From JACDQM01 sp044373315 (GTDB lineage Bacteria > Pseudomonadota > Gammaproteobacteria > Burkholderiales > Burkholderiaceae_C), in assembly GCF_044373315.1 (NCBI RefSeq), contig NZ_JBILQK010000005.1, positions 36,675 to 100,674 on the forward strand: 64,000 bases of DNA. Direction: 5' to 3'. Under the pieces are notes generated by a model. The model was not told the DNA's origin and did not search any database. It was given only the letters and a program-made list of their open reading frames with translations. Of this stretch, positions 15,762-25,261 are shown piece by piece. Every line of letters starts with the position of its first letter. The first letter of the stretch is position 1. A program made the translations under genes and the position numbers.

Positions 15762-15858
15762 AACAAAGTTGCATGGCGACCACTCAGGCAAGAAACTCTC
15801 AGTCGCCGGGCCAAAAATTCGGCACCTCGTTTCCGCTTGACCTGAGTCAGGAGCCGCC

Positions 15859-18800
15859 ATGTCCGAAGCCATCGCCGATCTCGCCCGCGCTGCAAGCCCC
15901 GCCTTGCGCGACTACAAGCTGTCGGACAACCTCGGCGCCAAGAGTGGTGCCGTCTTCATGACCGGCACCCAGGCCCTGGTGCGACTGCTGCTGGCACAGA
16001 AGGCGCTGGACGAGCAGGCCGGGTTGAAGACCGCCGGCTTTGTGTCCGGCTACCGCGGCAGCCCGCTGGGCATGGTGGACCAGCAGCTGTGGAAGGCCAA
16101 GAAGTTCCTGGATGCGGCGCAGGTCAACTTCCTGCCGGCCATCAATGAAGACCTGGCCGCCACCGCCTGCCTGGGCGTGCAACGCGTGGCGCTGGACCCC
16201 AAGCGCGTCGTCGATGGCGTGTTTGCCATGTGGTACGGCAAGGGGCCGGGCGTGGACCGCTCGGGGGACGCGCTCAAGCACGGCAATGTCTACGGCACCT
16301 CCGCACAAGGCGGCGTGTTGGTGGTCTGTGGCGACGACCATGGCTGCGTGTCCTCATCCACACCGCATCAGAGCGATCTGGCGCTGCAGGCCTGGCACAT
16401 GCCCATCGTGCATCCGGGCAATGTGGCCGAATACCTTGAATTCGGGCTCTACGGCTGGGCGCTGTCGCGTTTCTCGTCCACCTGGGTCGGCTTCAAGGCG
16501 ATCTCGGAAGTGGTCGAGTCCGGCATGACGGTGGACCTGGATACGGTGCCGCTGGACTTCCAGCTGCCGGTCGATCACCAGCCGCCGGTCGATCTGCACA
16601 TCCGCGCGGTGGACCTGCCCTCGCTGGAGCTGGAGACGCGGCTGGAGCACAAGCTGAATGCGGTCAAGGCCTTTGCCAAGCTCAACAGCATCGACAAACA
16701 CATCGTCGTCAGCCCGCGCGCCACCTTAGGAATCGTGACGGTCGGCAAGGCGCATTACGACTTCATGGAAGTGCTGCGCCGCCTGGACCTTGACCCCAAT
16801 GCGCTGGCCGCCGCCGGCGTGCGCGTCTACAAGGTGGGCCTGGTATTCCCGCTCGAATCCACGCGGATCCGCGAGTTCGCCCAAGGTCTGAGCGACATGC
16901 TGGTGATCGAGGAGAAGGCGCCGGTGGTCGAGCGCCAGATCAAGGAACTGCTCTACCACCTGCCCGACGCCCAGCGCCCACGCGTGGTCGGCAAGACCGA
17001 CGAGCATGGGGGTCAGGTCTTGAGCGCCTTGGGCGAGTTGCGCCCCAGCCGCATCATGAACACGGTGGCCGACTGGCTGGCACGCCTGAACCCCGCGCTG
17101 GACCGACGCCATCTAGTGGTGGACTTCCTCACCCCCTGCCTGCTGTCCAACGCGGCCGACGGCGTGCGCCGTCAGCCCTACTTCTGCTCGGGCTGCCCGC
17201 ACAACACCAGCACCAAGCTGCCGGAGGGCTCGCGCGCGCTGGCCGGCATCGGCTGCCACTTCATGGCCAGCTGGATGGAGCGCGGCACCTCGGGCCTAAT
17301 CCAGATGGGCGCAGAGGGCGTGGACTGGGCCGCGCACAGCCGCTTCACCACCGAGAAGCATGTGTTCCAGAACCTGGGCGACGGCACTTACTACCACTCC
17401 GGCTACCTGGCCATCCGCCAGGCCATCGCGGCCAAGGCCAACATCACCTACAAGATCCTCTACAACGACGCGGTGGCGATGACCGGCGGCCAGCCGGTGG
17501 ACGGCCAGACCAGCGTGCCGCAGATCGCCCGCCAGGTGGAGGCTGAAGGCGTCAAGCGCCTGGTGATCGTCTCCGACGAGATCGGCAAGTACGCCGACCA
17601 CCACGGTCTGTTCCCCGCCCACACCACCTTCCACGACCGCAGCGAGCTGGATGCAGTACAGCGCGAGCTGCGTGAGATCGAGGGCGTGACGGTGCTGATC
17701 TACGACCAGACCTGCGCGGCCGAGAAGCGCCGCCGCCGCAAGAAGAAGGAATTCGTTGATCCGCCCAAGCGCATCTTCATCAACGAGCAGGTCTGCGAAG
17801 GTTGCGGCGACTGCGGCCAGGCCAGCAACTGCCTGTCCGTCGTGCCGGTGGAGACCGACCTGGGCCGGAAGCGCGCCATCGAGCAGAGCAGCTGCAACAA
17901 GGACTTCAGCTGCGTCAACGGCTTCTGCCCCAGCTTTGTCTCGGTGCATGGCGCCCAGCTGAAGAAGAAGGTGGGCTCGGGCTTCACCCAGCAAGACCTG
18001 GCACGCGAGATCGCCGCCATCGCAGCGCCAGCCGCCTGGCAGTGGACAGGTCCTTTCGACCTGCTGGTCACCGGCGTGGGCGGCACCGGCGTGGTGACGG
18101 TCGGCGCGCTGGTGGCAATGGCCGCGCATCTGGAAGGCAAGCAGGCCTCGGTGCTGGACTTCATGGGCTTTGCGCAGAAGGGCGGCTCGGTGCTGTCATT
18201 CGTACGCCTGGCGCCGACGCAGGACCTGCTTAACCAGGTGCGCATCGACACCCAGCAAGCCGATGTGCTGTTGGCCTGCGATATGGTGGTCGGCGCCAGC
18301 CCGGATGCGCTGGGCACGGTCAAGCCCGGCCGCACGGTGATCCTGGCCAACACGCATGAGCTGCCAACAGCAGCCTTTGTGCGCAACCCTGATGCCAGCC
18401 TGCAAGCACCCTCGCTGCTGGCCAAGATGCAGCATGCAGTCGGCGGCGATGCCAGCTTGTTGAGCAGCATCGACGCGCAGACCATCGTCAACGATCTGAT
18501 GGGCGATGCGATGCCCAGCAATATAGTGATGCTGGGCGCCTGCTGGCAGCGCGGCCTGGTGCCACTCTCAGAAGCGGCGCTGATGCGCGCGATCGAGCTC
18601 AACGGCGTGGCGGTGGAAGGCAACAAGACCGCCTTCGCGCTGGGCCGGCTGGCAATCGCCGCGCCCGAGGCGCTCCGACGCCTGGCGGGCAACGAAGTGC
18701 AGGCCGTCAAGTTCCTGCCCAACAACGACCGCCTCGACGGCCCTGAAGGCCTGATCGCACGCCGCGTGGTCCTGCTGACCGACTACCAGGACGCCGCCTA

Positions 18801-19440
18801 TTCACAGCGTTATCTGAAGTTGGTCGAGCGCGTGCGCGCCACCGAAGCGCAGTTGGGCGAAGCCGGCAAGGCGGAGCGCCTGACCAAGGCCGTTGCGCGC
18901 TACTACGCCAAGCTGCTGGCGATCAAGGACGAGTGGGAAGTGGCCCGCCTCTACACCGACGGCAAGTTCGAAGCCGCGTTGAAGGCGCAGTTCGAGAACT
19001 GGGAGTCCCTGTCCTTCCACATGGCACCGCCGCTGCTGGCCAAGGCCGGCGCAGACGGCCGGGTGAAGAAGATCGAGATGGGCTCCTGGACCTTCAAGGC
19101 GCTGCAGACCCTGGCGCGCTTCAAGCGCCTGCGCGGCACGGCGCTGGACCTGTTCGGCAAGACCGAGGAGCGCCGCATGGAGCGCCAGCTGATCACGGAC
19201 TACGAGGCCCTGATCGACGAGCTGCTGGCGCATCTCAGCGCCGACAAGCTGGACCTCGCCGTGCAACTTGCCCGCCTGCCTGAGAAGATCCGCGGCTACG
19301 GCCATGTGAAGCTGGCCAATGTGGTGACAGTGCGCGCACAATGGCAGGAGCTGCTGGATCGCTTCCACGGCCGCGCGGCCGCGGCCGCAGTCCAAACGGT
19401 GGCACTGCCGACGCGCATCAAGAGCGTGGCTGAGCTCTGA
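15859..19440 (+). CDS. Indolepyruvate ferredoxin oxidoreductase, fused alpha-beta subunits
   Basis: A 1193-residue fusion of the usual IorA and IorB subunits. In order: an N-terminal pyrimidine-binding region, a TPP-binding region with GIGCHFMASWM, a cysteine cluster VCEGCGDCGQASNCL near residues 645-660 (CxxCxxCxxxxxC), and a gamma-type domain starting LLVTGVGGTGVVTVGALV near residue 735. A long C-terminal extension follows. It converts indolepyruvate and other aryl pyruvates to acyl-CoA with ferredoxin as acceptor, in aromatic amino acid breakdown. It is divergent from the Lrp regulator. This fused form is common in aerobic proteobacteria. Confidence 0.94.
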   Translation: MSEAIADLARAASPALRDYKLSDNLGAKSGAVFMTGTQALVRLLLAQKALDEQAGLKTAGFVSGYRGSPLGMVDQQLWKAKKFLDAAQVNFLPAINEDLAATACLGVQRVALDPKRVVDGVFAMWYGKGPGVDRSGDALKHGNVYGTSAQGGVLVVCGDDHGCVSSSTPHQSDLALQAWHMPIVHPGNVAEYLEFGLYGWALSRFSSTWVGFKAISEVVESGMTVDLDTVPLDFQLPVDHQPPVDLHIRAVDLPSLELETRLEHKLNAVKAFAKLNSIDKHIVVSPRATLGIVTVGKAHYDFMEVLRRLDLDPNALAAAGVRVYKVGLVFPLESTRIREFAQGLSDMLVIEEKAPVVERQIKELLYHLPDAQRPRVVGKTDEHGGQVLSALGELRPSRIMNTVADWLARLNPALDRRHLVVDFLTPCLLSNAADGVRRQPYFCSGCPHNTSTKLPEGSRALAGIGCHFMASWMERGTSGLIQMGAEGVDWAAHSRFTTEKHVFQNLGDGTYYHSGYLAIRQAIAAKANITYKILYNDAVAMTGGQPVDGQTSVPQIARQVEAEGVKRLVIVSDEIGKYADHHGLFPAHTTFHDRSELDAVQRELREIEGVTVLIYDQTCAAEKRRRRKKKEFVDPPKRIFINEQVCEGCGDCGQASNCLSVVPVETDLGRKRAIEQSSCNKDFSCVNGFCPSFVSVHGAQLKKKVGSGFTQQDLAREIAAIAAPAAWQWTGPFDLLVTGVGGTGVVTVGALVAMAAHLEGKQASVLDFMGFAQKGGSVLSFVRLAPTQDLLNQVRIDTQQADVLLACDMVVGASPDALGTVKPGRTVILANTHELPTAAFVRNPDASLQAPSLLAKMQHAVGGDASLLSSIDAQTIVNDLMGDAMPSNIVMLGACWQRGLVPLSEAALMRAIELNGVAVEGNKTAFALGRLAIAAPEALRRLAGNEVQAVKFLPNNDRLDGPEGLIARRVVLLTDYQDAAYSQRYLKLVERVRATEAQLGEAGKAERLTKAVARYYAKLLAIKDEWEVARLYTDGKFEAALKAQFENWESLSFHMAPPLLAKAGADGRVKKIEMGSWTFKALQTLARFKRLRGTALDLFGKTEERRMERQLITDYEALIDELLAHLSADKLDLAVQLARLPEKIRGYGHVKLANVVTVRAQWQELLDRFHGRAAAAAVQTVALPTRIKSVAEL

Positions 19441-19527
19441 AAGCACAAGGGGGCAGGTGTTGCCCGGCATGAGGGGCTGAGAAAAAGTCAGTGGACAAGC
19501 CTGCCCCGGGCTTGGCATGCTCGCGCG

Positions 19528-21120
19528 ATGCTCAAGCCCGCTCTGCCTCTTTCGTCCGGCCACCCTCGGCGGCTGTGGCTGCAAACAGCCCTGTCCGGCG
19601 CCCTGCTGGTGCTAGCCGGCTGTGCCGGCAGCCCGAAGGCGCCGGCGGAATTCGAGGCACCCGGCGCGCTGTTCCACGCCGTCAACCGCATCGGCTGGGG
19701 CGCCACCGCAGCGCAGCTGGATGAAGCTCAGCGACTGGGCTGGGGCGCGTATGTGGAGCGCCAGCTGCGCGCCGACCCGCGCCGGCCGCTGCTGCCAGCC
19801 GCGCAGGGTCAGATCGACGCCTTGAGCATCCAGCAGAGCGACGCGCTGACGCTGGCGCAGCAAGTCGATCAACTTCGCCGCGACCAGGACAAGCCACCCA
19901 CAGAGGAAGAGCGCCGCGCCGCCCGCCAGGCCTACCAGAACGAGCTGAACCGTCTGGCCCGCCAGGCCGGCCACCGCCAGCTGCTCCGCCAGCTCTACAG
20001 CGAACAGCAGCTGCAGGAGAACATCGCCTGGTTCTGGTTCAACCACTTCAATGTGCACCAGTACAAGCGCGAGCTGCGCGCGCTGCTGGCCGACTACGAG
20101 GAAAACGCGCTGCGGCCGCAGGCGCTGGGCTCCTTTCGCCAGATGCTGGGCGCGGTGGCTCGCCACCCGGCGATGCAGCGCTACCTGGACAACGACCAGA
20201 ACAGCGCCGGCAAGCCCAACGAGAACTACGCCCGCGAACTGCTGGAGCTGCACACGCTGGGCGTGGACGGCGGCTACACCCAACAGGACGTGCAGGAGCT
20301 GGCGCGCGTGCTGACCGGATTCGGCGTGCGCATCGAGCCCGGCCGTCCCAAGCTCAAGCCCGAGCATGAGGCCCTGTACCGCCGCGAGGGCCTGTTCGAG
20401 TTCAACCCGGCGCGCCACGACTTCGGCGACAAGACCGTGCTGGGCCATCGCATCAAGGGCCGCGGCGCCGAGGAGCTGGACGAGGTGCTGGACCTGCTGG
20501 TGGCCCACCCCTCCACCGCACGCTTCATCGCGCGCAAGCTCTCGAACTACCTGCTGGGCGAGGCGCCGCCCGCACTGCAGCAGCGCATGGCCGAAGCCTT
20601 CAGCGCCAGCCGCGGCGACATCGCCGCCACGCTGCGCCCGCTGCTGCTGGCACCCGAGTTCGCACAGGCGCCGCGCCAGTTCAAGGACCCGCAGCACTAT
20701 CTGCTGTCCGCCCTGCGCGCGGCCTATCCGCTGCCGGCGACAGGCGGCCCGGTGATCGTGAACAGCGCGCCGATCCAGGCCTGGCTGCGGCGCCTGGGCG
20801 AAGGTCTGTACGACAAGGTCACGCCCGACGGCTACCCGATGGCGGCCGAAGCCTGGAACAGCGCCGGCCAGCTGAGCACGCGCTTCGAGCTGGCGCGCAC
20901 CTTGGGCTCTGGTCAGGGACTGGCCGTGCTCTTCACGCCGGAAGGCGGCAAGGCCCCGGCGCCGGGCAGCACGCCCAAGCAGGCGCTGGACGGCGTGCTA
21001 TTCCAGCAGCATCTGCAGGCCAGGCTGAGCGCCAACAGCCGCGAGGCCCTGGCCCAGGCAAGGCCTGGCACCGAGTGGAACGCGCTGCTGCTGAGCGCGC
21101 CTGAGTTCATGCTGCGCTGA
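19528..21120 (+). CDS. DUF1800 lipoprotein
   Basis: A 530-residue DUF1800 protein. Its N-terminal hydrophobic segment ends LVLAGCAGS, a lipobox, so it is probably a lipoprotein. Family landmarks include a start-proximal NRIGWGATAAQLDE, then ENIAWFWFNHFNVHQYKREL, NENYARELLELHTLGVDGGY and a late AEAWNSAGQLSTR. DUF1800 genes usually stand directly before a DUF1501 gene, as here with a 13-base gap. The biochemical role of the pair is unknown; an exported, possibly envelope-associated complex is likely. Confidence 0.9.
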   Translation: MLKPALPLSSGHPRRLWLQTALSGALLVLAGCAGSPKAPAEFEAPGALFHAVNRIGWGATAAQLDEAQRLGWGAYVERQLRADPRRPLLPAAQGQIDALSIQQSDALTLAQQVDQLRRDQDKPPTEEERRAARQAYQNELNRLARQAGHRQLLRQLYSEQQLQENIAWFWFNHFNVHQYKRELRALLADYEENALRPQALGSFRQMLGAVARHPAMQRYLDNDQNSAGKPNENYARELLELHTLGVDGGYTQQDVQELARVLTGFGVRIEPGRPKLKPEHEALYRREGLFEFNPARHDFGDKTVLGHRIKGRGAEELDEVLDLLVAHPSTARFIARKLSNYLLGEAPPALQQRMAEAFSASRGDIAATLRPLLLAPEFAQAPRQFKDPQHYLLSALRAAYPLPATGGPVIVNSAPIQAWLRRLGEGLYDKVTPDGYPMAAEAWNSAGQLSTRFELARTLGSGQGLAVLFTPEGGKAPAPGSTPKQALDGVLFQQHLQARLSANSREALAQARPGTEWNALLLSAPEFMLR

Positions 21121-21133
21121 GGAAACGATCCCC

Positions 21134-22372
21134 ATGACAATGCTGATGATGAATCGACGCCAGCTTCTGCTGGCCAGCGCGCTGGGCGCCACCTTGGGCG
21201 GCAGCACGACCCAGCTTTATGCCGCGGCGGACGAAGCGCCCCATGCGCCGCGCTTCCTGCTGGTCTTCCTGCGCGGCGGCTATGACGCCACGAACCTGCT
21301 GGTGCCGCATGCCAGCTCCTTCTATTACGAGCAGCGGCCGCGCATCTCCATCGCCCGGCCCGGCAGTGGTGCCGACGCGGCCCTGCCGCTGGACGCTGAC
21401 TGGGCCCTGCACCCGGCGCTGCGCGACTCGGTCTACCCGCTGCTGCAAGCGGGCCAGGCGGCCTTCATCCCCTTCGCCGGCTTCGACGAAGACCTGAGCC
21501 GCAGCCATTTCGAAACTCAGGACAGCATCGAGTTAGGCCAACCCCTGGCCGGCAGCCGCGATTTCAGCAGCGGCTTCATGAACCGCTTGGCGCTGGAGCT
21601 GGGCGCCGGGCAGGCGATCTCCTTCACCGACCAGCTGCCGGTGGCCTTTCGCGGCAGCGCCAAGATCGGCAACCAGGCGCTGCGCGAAGGCCCGCGCCCT
21701 GCCGTGGATGCCAAATCGCGCGAGCTGCTCACGCGCATGTATCGCGAGCAGGCGCTGGCGCCCCGGGTGCAGGAAGGCTTTGCGCTGCGCGAGGAAGTGG
21801 CGCGCGAACTCGACCCCGCACGCCTGCGCCAGGGCATGGACCCGGCCAGCCGCAGCCCGCTGATCGACGCCAAGGGCTTCGAGCTCGAAGCGCGCCGCAT
21901 TGCGCGCCTGATGCGCGGCCGCTTCCAGCTGGGTTTCGTCGACATCGGCGGCTGGGATACCCATGTGGGCCAGGGTGGAGCCACCGGCTTGCTGGCCACG
22001 CGCTTCGAAGAACTGGGCCGCGGCCTGGCCGGCTTTGCCGGCGAGCTAGGCCCGCAGCGCTGGGCCCAGACCACCGTGCTGGTGATCAGCGAATTCGGCC
22101 GCACCTTCCGCGAGAACGGCAACCGCGGCACCGACCACGGCCATGGCAGCTGCTACTGGCTGCTGGGCGGCGGCCTGGCGCGATCCGGCGTGGTGGGCGA
22201 GCAGGTGCAACTCAAGGCGCAGACGCTGCACCAGGGCCGCGACTATCCGGTGCTCAACGACTACCGCGTGCTGATGGCCGGCCTCTGGCAGCGCCAGTTC
22301 GGCCTCTCGGCCGAAGCGCTGGCACGTGTCTTCCCCGGCGGCGTCAAGGCGCGCGACCTGGGCCTGCTGTGA
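21134..22372 (+). CDS. DUF1501 exported protein
   Basis: A 412-residue DUF1501 protein, a distant relative of the sulfatase/alkaline phosphatase superfamily. The N-terminus MNRRQLLLASALGATLGG looks like a twin-arginine signal. Landmarks are FLLVFLRGGYDATNLLVP, a FVDIGGWDTHVGQ loop and EFGRTFRENGNRGTDHGHG with likely metal-binding residues. No enzymatic activity is established. It is co-transcribed with the DUF1800 gene and convergent with phoX. Confidence 0.9.
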   Translation: MTMLMMNRRQLLLASALGATLGGSTTQLYAAADEAPHAPRFLLVFLRGGYDATNLLVPHASSFYYEQRPRISIARPGSGADAALPLDADWALHPALRDSVYPLLQAGQAAFIPFAGFDEDLSRSHFETQDSIELGQPLAGSRDFSSGFMNRLALELGAGQAISFTDQLPVAFRGSAKIGNQALREGPRPAVDAKSRELLTRMYREQALAPRVQEGFALREEVARELDPARLRQGMDPASRSPLIDAKGFELEARRIARLMRGRFQLGFVDIGGWDTHVGQGGATGLLATRFEELGRGLAGFAGELGPQRWAQTTVLVISEFGRTFRENGNRGTDHGHGSCYWLLGGGLARSGVVGEQVQLKAQTLHQGRDYPVLNDYRVLMAGLWQRQFGLSAEALARVFPGGVKARDLGLL

Positions 22373-22408
22373 GCGAGCCCAGGCGCTAGCGTCTAAGCTG
22401 TACGTCGC

Positions 22409-24346
22409 TCAGGTCCCGACCAGGCCGCCGTCCGCCTTGCGGATCACCACGGTGGCCGAGCGCGGGCGGGCGCCGGGGCGCTTGTCGGGCCAGTTGGAGA
22501 AGCGATCAGGCTGGGCCGGATCGCTGCGCTCGCTGGGGCTTTCGCCCGGGTGCTGGATGTTGATGAACATGCTGCGGCCGTCGGGCGTCATCGTGGCGCC
22601 GGTGACTTCGCAGCCGACCGGGCCGGTCAGGAAGCGGCGCACCTCGCCGGTCTGCGGATCAGCAGCCAGCATCTGGTTCTGGCCCATCACCGCCAGCTCG
22701 CCCTTCCCCATGGCCGAGGTGGACATATCGGTTTGGATCCACAGCACGCCGCGGCCATCGACCCACAGGCCGTCCGGGCAGGCGAAGGTGTCGCCCTTGA
22801 CGTTGCCCTTGGCTTCGGCACGCTCGTTGAAGGGGTCGCCGGCCAGCACGAAGTGGTTCCACTGGAAGGTCAGGCCATCGTGGTCGCCATCTTCCTTCCA
22901 GCGGATGATGTGGCCCTGGCTGTTGTTGGCGCGCGGGTTGGCAGCATCCACGCCCGGCTGGTCCTTGCCACCGCGGTTGCTGTTGTTGGTCAGCGTGCAG
23001 TAGACCCAGCCTTGCAGGTCAACGGCAATCCACTCGGGACGGTCCATCTTGGTGCCGCCCAGCAGATCGCTGGCCTGGCGCGACTTGACCACCACCTCGC
23101 CCTGGTCGGCAAAGCCCTTGGACGCGTCGAGACCGCCCTGGCCATGCACCAGCGGTAGCCAGCGGCCGCGGCCCTCGGCGTCGAAGCGGGCCACGTACAA
23201 GGTGCCATGGTCCAGCAGCTCGCGGTTGGCGGCGGCGCCACCGGGCTTCACCGCATCGCGGCTGACGAACTTGTAGATGTACTCGAAGCGCGCGTCCTCG
23301 CCCATATAGACCACCGCACGGCGGTCGCGCGTCAGTGCCACGGTAGCGCCTTCGTGCGCGGCGCGGCCCAGCGCGGTGCGCTTGACCGGCGTGCTGCTGG
23401 GGTTCATCGGGTCGATCTCGACCACCCAGCCGAAGCGGTTCGGCTCGTTCGGGTGCTTGATGGCATCGAAACGCTCGTCATGCTCATGCCACCGGTAGCC
23501 CACCGGGTCGCCCTTGCGCAGGCCCCAGCGGGCCTCGTGCGCGCTGGGGGTGTCGGGGCCTTTGAAGTAGAAGATGAAGTTCTCTTCGCAGGTCAGGTAG
23601 GTGCCCCAGGGCGTGATGCCGCTGCCGCAGTTGTTCAGCGTGCCCAGCACGCGGCGGCCGCTCGCGTCAGCGGCAGTCTTCATCAGCGCATGGCCGGCAG
23701 CCGGGCCGCTGACCGCCATCGGCGTGCTGGCCGTGATGCGACGCGCCCAGGGCGAAGGCAGAACCACCTGCCAACGGCCATCCTTCTGCGTCACCTCGCA
23801 GACGCTGACGCCATGCGCGGCCTGCGCCTTGCGGACCTTCTCGGCCGACCATTGCGCCAAGCCATCGCGGTGCAGAAGGCCATCGTCCACATACTCGTGG
23901 TTCATCACCAGCAGGCCGCTCTTCGAGCCGTCGATCGCGAAATAGTGGATGCCGTCATGGTGCATGCCGAACTGCGCCAGCTGCTCGGCGGCAGTGTTGC
24001 TGCCGTCAGGCTTGAAGGCGGGTGCTTCGCCGGACAGGCCGACCGGATCGCCCCAGGGCGCGATCACCTGGCTCACATAGCCGGGCGGCAGGGTGACGCT
24101 GTCGACATTGCTGATGGGAATGCTGCTGAAGCCCAGCAAGGGCCCACTGCCCGCTGCCTTGCCGCCGGCGCCGCTGCTGGCGCAGCCGCTCAGGGCCGTC
24201 AACGCAGTCAGTCCGCTCAAAGGGGCCAGGAACGCTGCAGCAGCGGTGCCGCGCAGCAAGGTGCGGCGGCTGGGTTCGCTGATGTCGTGAATGCTGGGGT
24301 TGGAGGAGCGGTTGCTGTCCTCCATGCTTGAGAAGTCCTTGGCCAT
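22409..24346 (-). CDS. phoX: PhoX-type alkaline phosphatase
   Basis: A 645-residue protein with a twin-arginine signal (SRRTLLRGTAAAAFLAPLSG, residues about 26-45) that also contains a GCASS sequence, so a lipidated form is possible. The mature part is the PhoX beta-propeller. VMNHEYVDDGLL and GTYLTCEENFIFYF carry residues of the kind that bind the Ca/Fe cofactor of PhoX phosphatases, and a GEDARFEYIYKFVS strand follows. These enzymes release phosphate from organic esters in the periplasm under phosphate starvation. A Pho-box-like sequence lies about 48 bases upstream. The neighbouring DUF1501 protein is a distant phosphatase-superfamily relative. Confidence 0.92.
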   Translation of the reverse strand: MAKDFSSMEDSNRSSNPSIHDISEPSRRTLLRGTAAAAFLAPLSGLTALTALSGCASSGAGGKAAGSGPLLGFSSIPISNVDSVTLPPGYVSQVIAPWGDPVGLSGEAPAFKPDGSNTAAEQLAQFGMHHDGIHYFAIDGSKSGLLVMNHEYVDDGLLHRDGLAQWSAEKVRKAQAAHGVSVCEVTQKDGRWQVVLPSPWARRITASTPMAVSGPAAGHALMKTAADASGRRVLGTLNNCGSGITPWGTYLTCEENFIFYFKGPDTPSAHEARWGLRKGDPVGYRWHEHDERFDAIKHPNEPNRFGWVVEIDPMNPSSTPVKRTALGRAAHEGATVALTRDRRAVVYMGEDARFEYIYKFVSRDAVKPGGAAANRELLDHGTLYVARFDAEGRGRWLPLVHGQGGLDASKGFADQGEVVVKSRQASDLLGGTKMDRPEWIAVDLQGWVYCTLTNNSNRGGKDQPGVDAANPRANNSQGHIIRWKEDGDHDGLTFQWNHFVLAGDPFNERAEAKGNVKGDTFACPDGLWVDGRGVLWIQTDMSTSAMGKGELAVMGQNQMLAADPQTGEVRRFLTGPVGCEVTGATMTPDGRSMFINIQHPGESPSERSDPAQPDRFSNWPDKRPGARPRSATVVIRKADGGLVGT

Positions 24347-24393
24347 TGCGGAAACCTGATTAGACGGGGAGGCTGACAGCTTCCCTTGGGTTC

Positions 24394-24411
24394 ATGACAG
24401 TACTGTGACGG
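24394..24411 (-). promoter_or_regulatory. phoX: Pho-box-like PhoB site upstream of phoX
   Basis: On the minus strand CCGTCAC-AGTA-CTGTCAT matches the two 7-base direct repeats with 4-base spacer of the PhoB consensus (CTGTCAT twice): the second repeat is exact and the first differs at two positions. Another CTGTCAG lies nearer the gene at 24379-24373. Confidence 0.62.
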
Positions 24412-24463
24412 CGCCCCACTCCCCCACAGACGCTGGGCCTTAGGCGTGAAGCTTTGCCCCTCC

Positions 24464-25081
24464 TCACAGGCCCTTCAACGGGCCTGAGCCCAGCCACTGC
24501 TCGATCTGCGCCTGCCGGTCATTGCCCCAGAAGGGCTCGCCGTCGACGATGAAGAAAGGCGCGCCGAACACGCCGCTGGCGATGGCCTGCTCGTTGACGG
24601 CCTTCAGCCGTTCCTTCCAATGCGGGTGCTGCCAGGCGGCTTCAGCGGTGTCGGCATCGATGCCACTCTCGGCCGCCAGCGCCTTGAGCTGCACCGGATC
24701 GTCCAGCTGAACGCCGCGCGCGAAATAGGCGCGCAGCCCGGCATGGGCCCAGGCCACGGCGCGTGCCGGGTCTTGCGCGTCCAGCCACCAGAACACGCGC
24801 GCCGCGTTCTGCGTGGCGATGGGGAAGCGCTCGGGCTGTCTGTAGGGCAGTCCGGCGAAACGGGCCGAGCGCTCGAAGTCGCGCAGCACATAGTCGCGCT
24901 TGATCGGATAGCCTGTCGGCGGCTTCAGCTCTGCGGCCTGGAAGGTGGCGCCCAGCAGCATCGCGTGCCACTGCACGCGCCGGCCGTGGCGCGCGGCGAC
25001 GGCCTCCAGCCATTCGGAAGCGATGTAGGAATACGGCGACGAGAAGTCGAAATAGAAGTGGATGGCGGCTCGCAGATTCAT
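24464..25081 (-). CDS. 2-hydroxychromene-2-carboxylate isomerase (DsbA-like fold)
   Basis: A 205-residue protein starting MNLRAAIHFYFDFSSPYSYIASEWLE. The FDFSSPYSY motif, with serine in place of the first DsbA cysteine, marks the kappa-GST/HCCA isomerase family. It continues with a GATFQAAELKPP segment and the C-terminal GVFGAPFFIVDGEPFWGNDR that is strongly conserved. Members act with glutathione in naphthalene-type degradation, but many copies lie outside such pathways, as here. No other aromatic catabolic gene is adjacent. It is divergent from the hydrolase at 25262. Confidence 0.9.
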   Translation of the reverse strand: MNLRAAIHFYFDFSSPYSYIASEWLEAVAARHGRRVQWHAMLLGATFQAAELKPPTGYPIKRDYVLRDFERSARFAGLPYRQPERFPIATQNAARVFWWLDAQDPARAVAWAHAGLRAYFARGVQLDDPVQLKALAAESGIDADTAEAAWQHPHWKERLKAVNEQAIASGVFGAPFFIVDGEPFWGNDRQAQIEQWLGSGPLKGL

Positions 25082-25261
25082 GGTGCCCCAAGCCTAGCCC
25101 AGCGGAGCCGCGATGCCAGCCCTGTGAAACCCTCAAGCACGCCGACGAAGACCGTGGTGCCGCCACGCTGTCGCCTGCCGGACAGACTGCGACCGCCTCA
25201 CGGCGATAGCGTCGCAGCGCGCCCTTGTTGGCGTACACACACAAAAACATTGGAGACATCG

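Noticed and set aside
24620..25261. Upstream extension of the lipoprotein hydrolase frame
   Set aside because: It overlaps the isomerase gene in antisense, and the signal peptide with lipobox begins only at the GTG at 25262.
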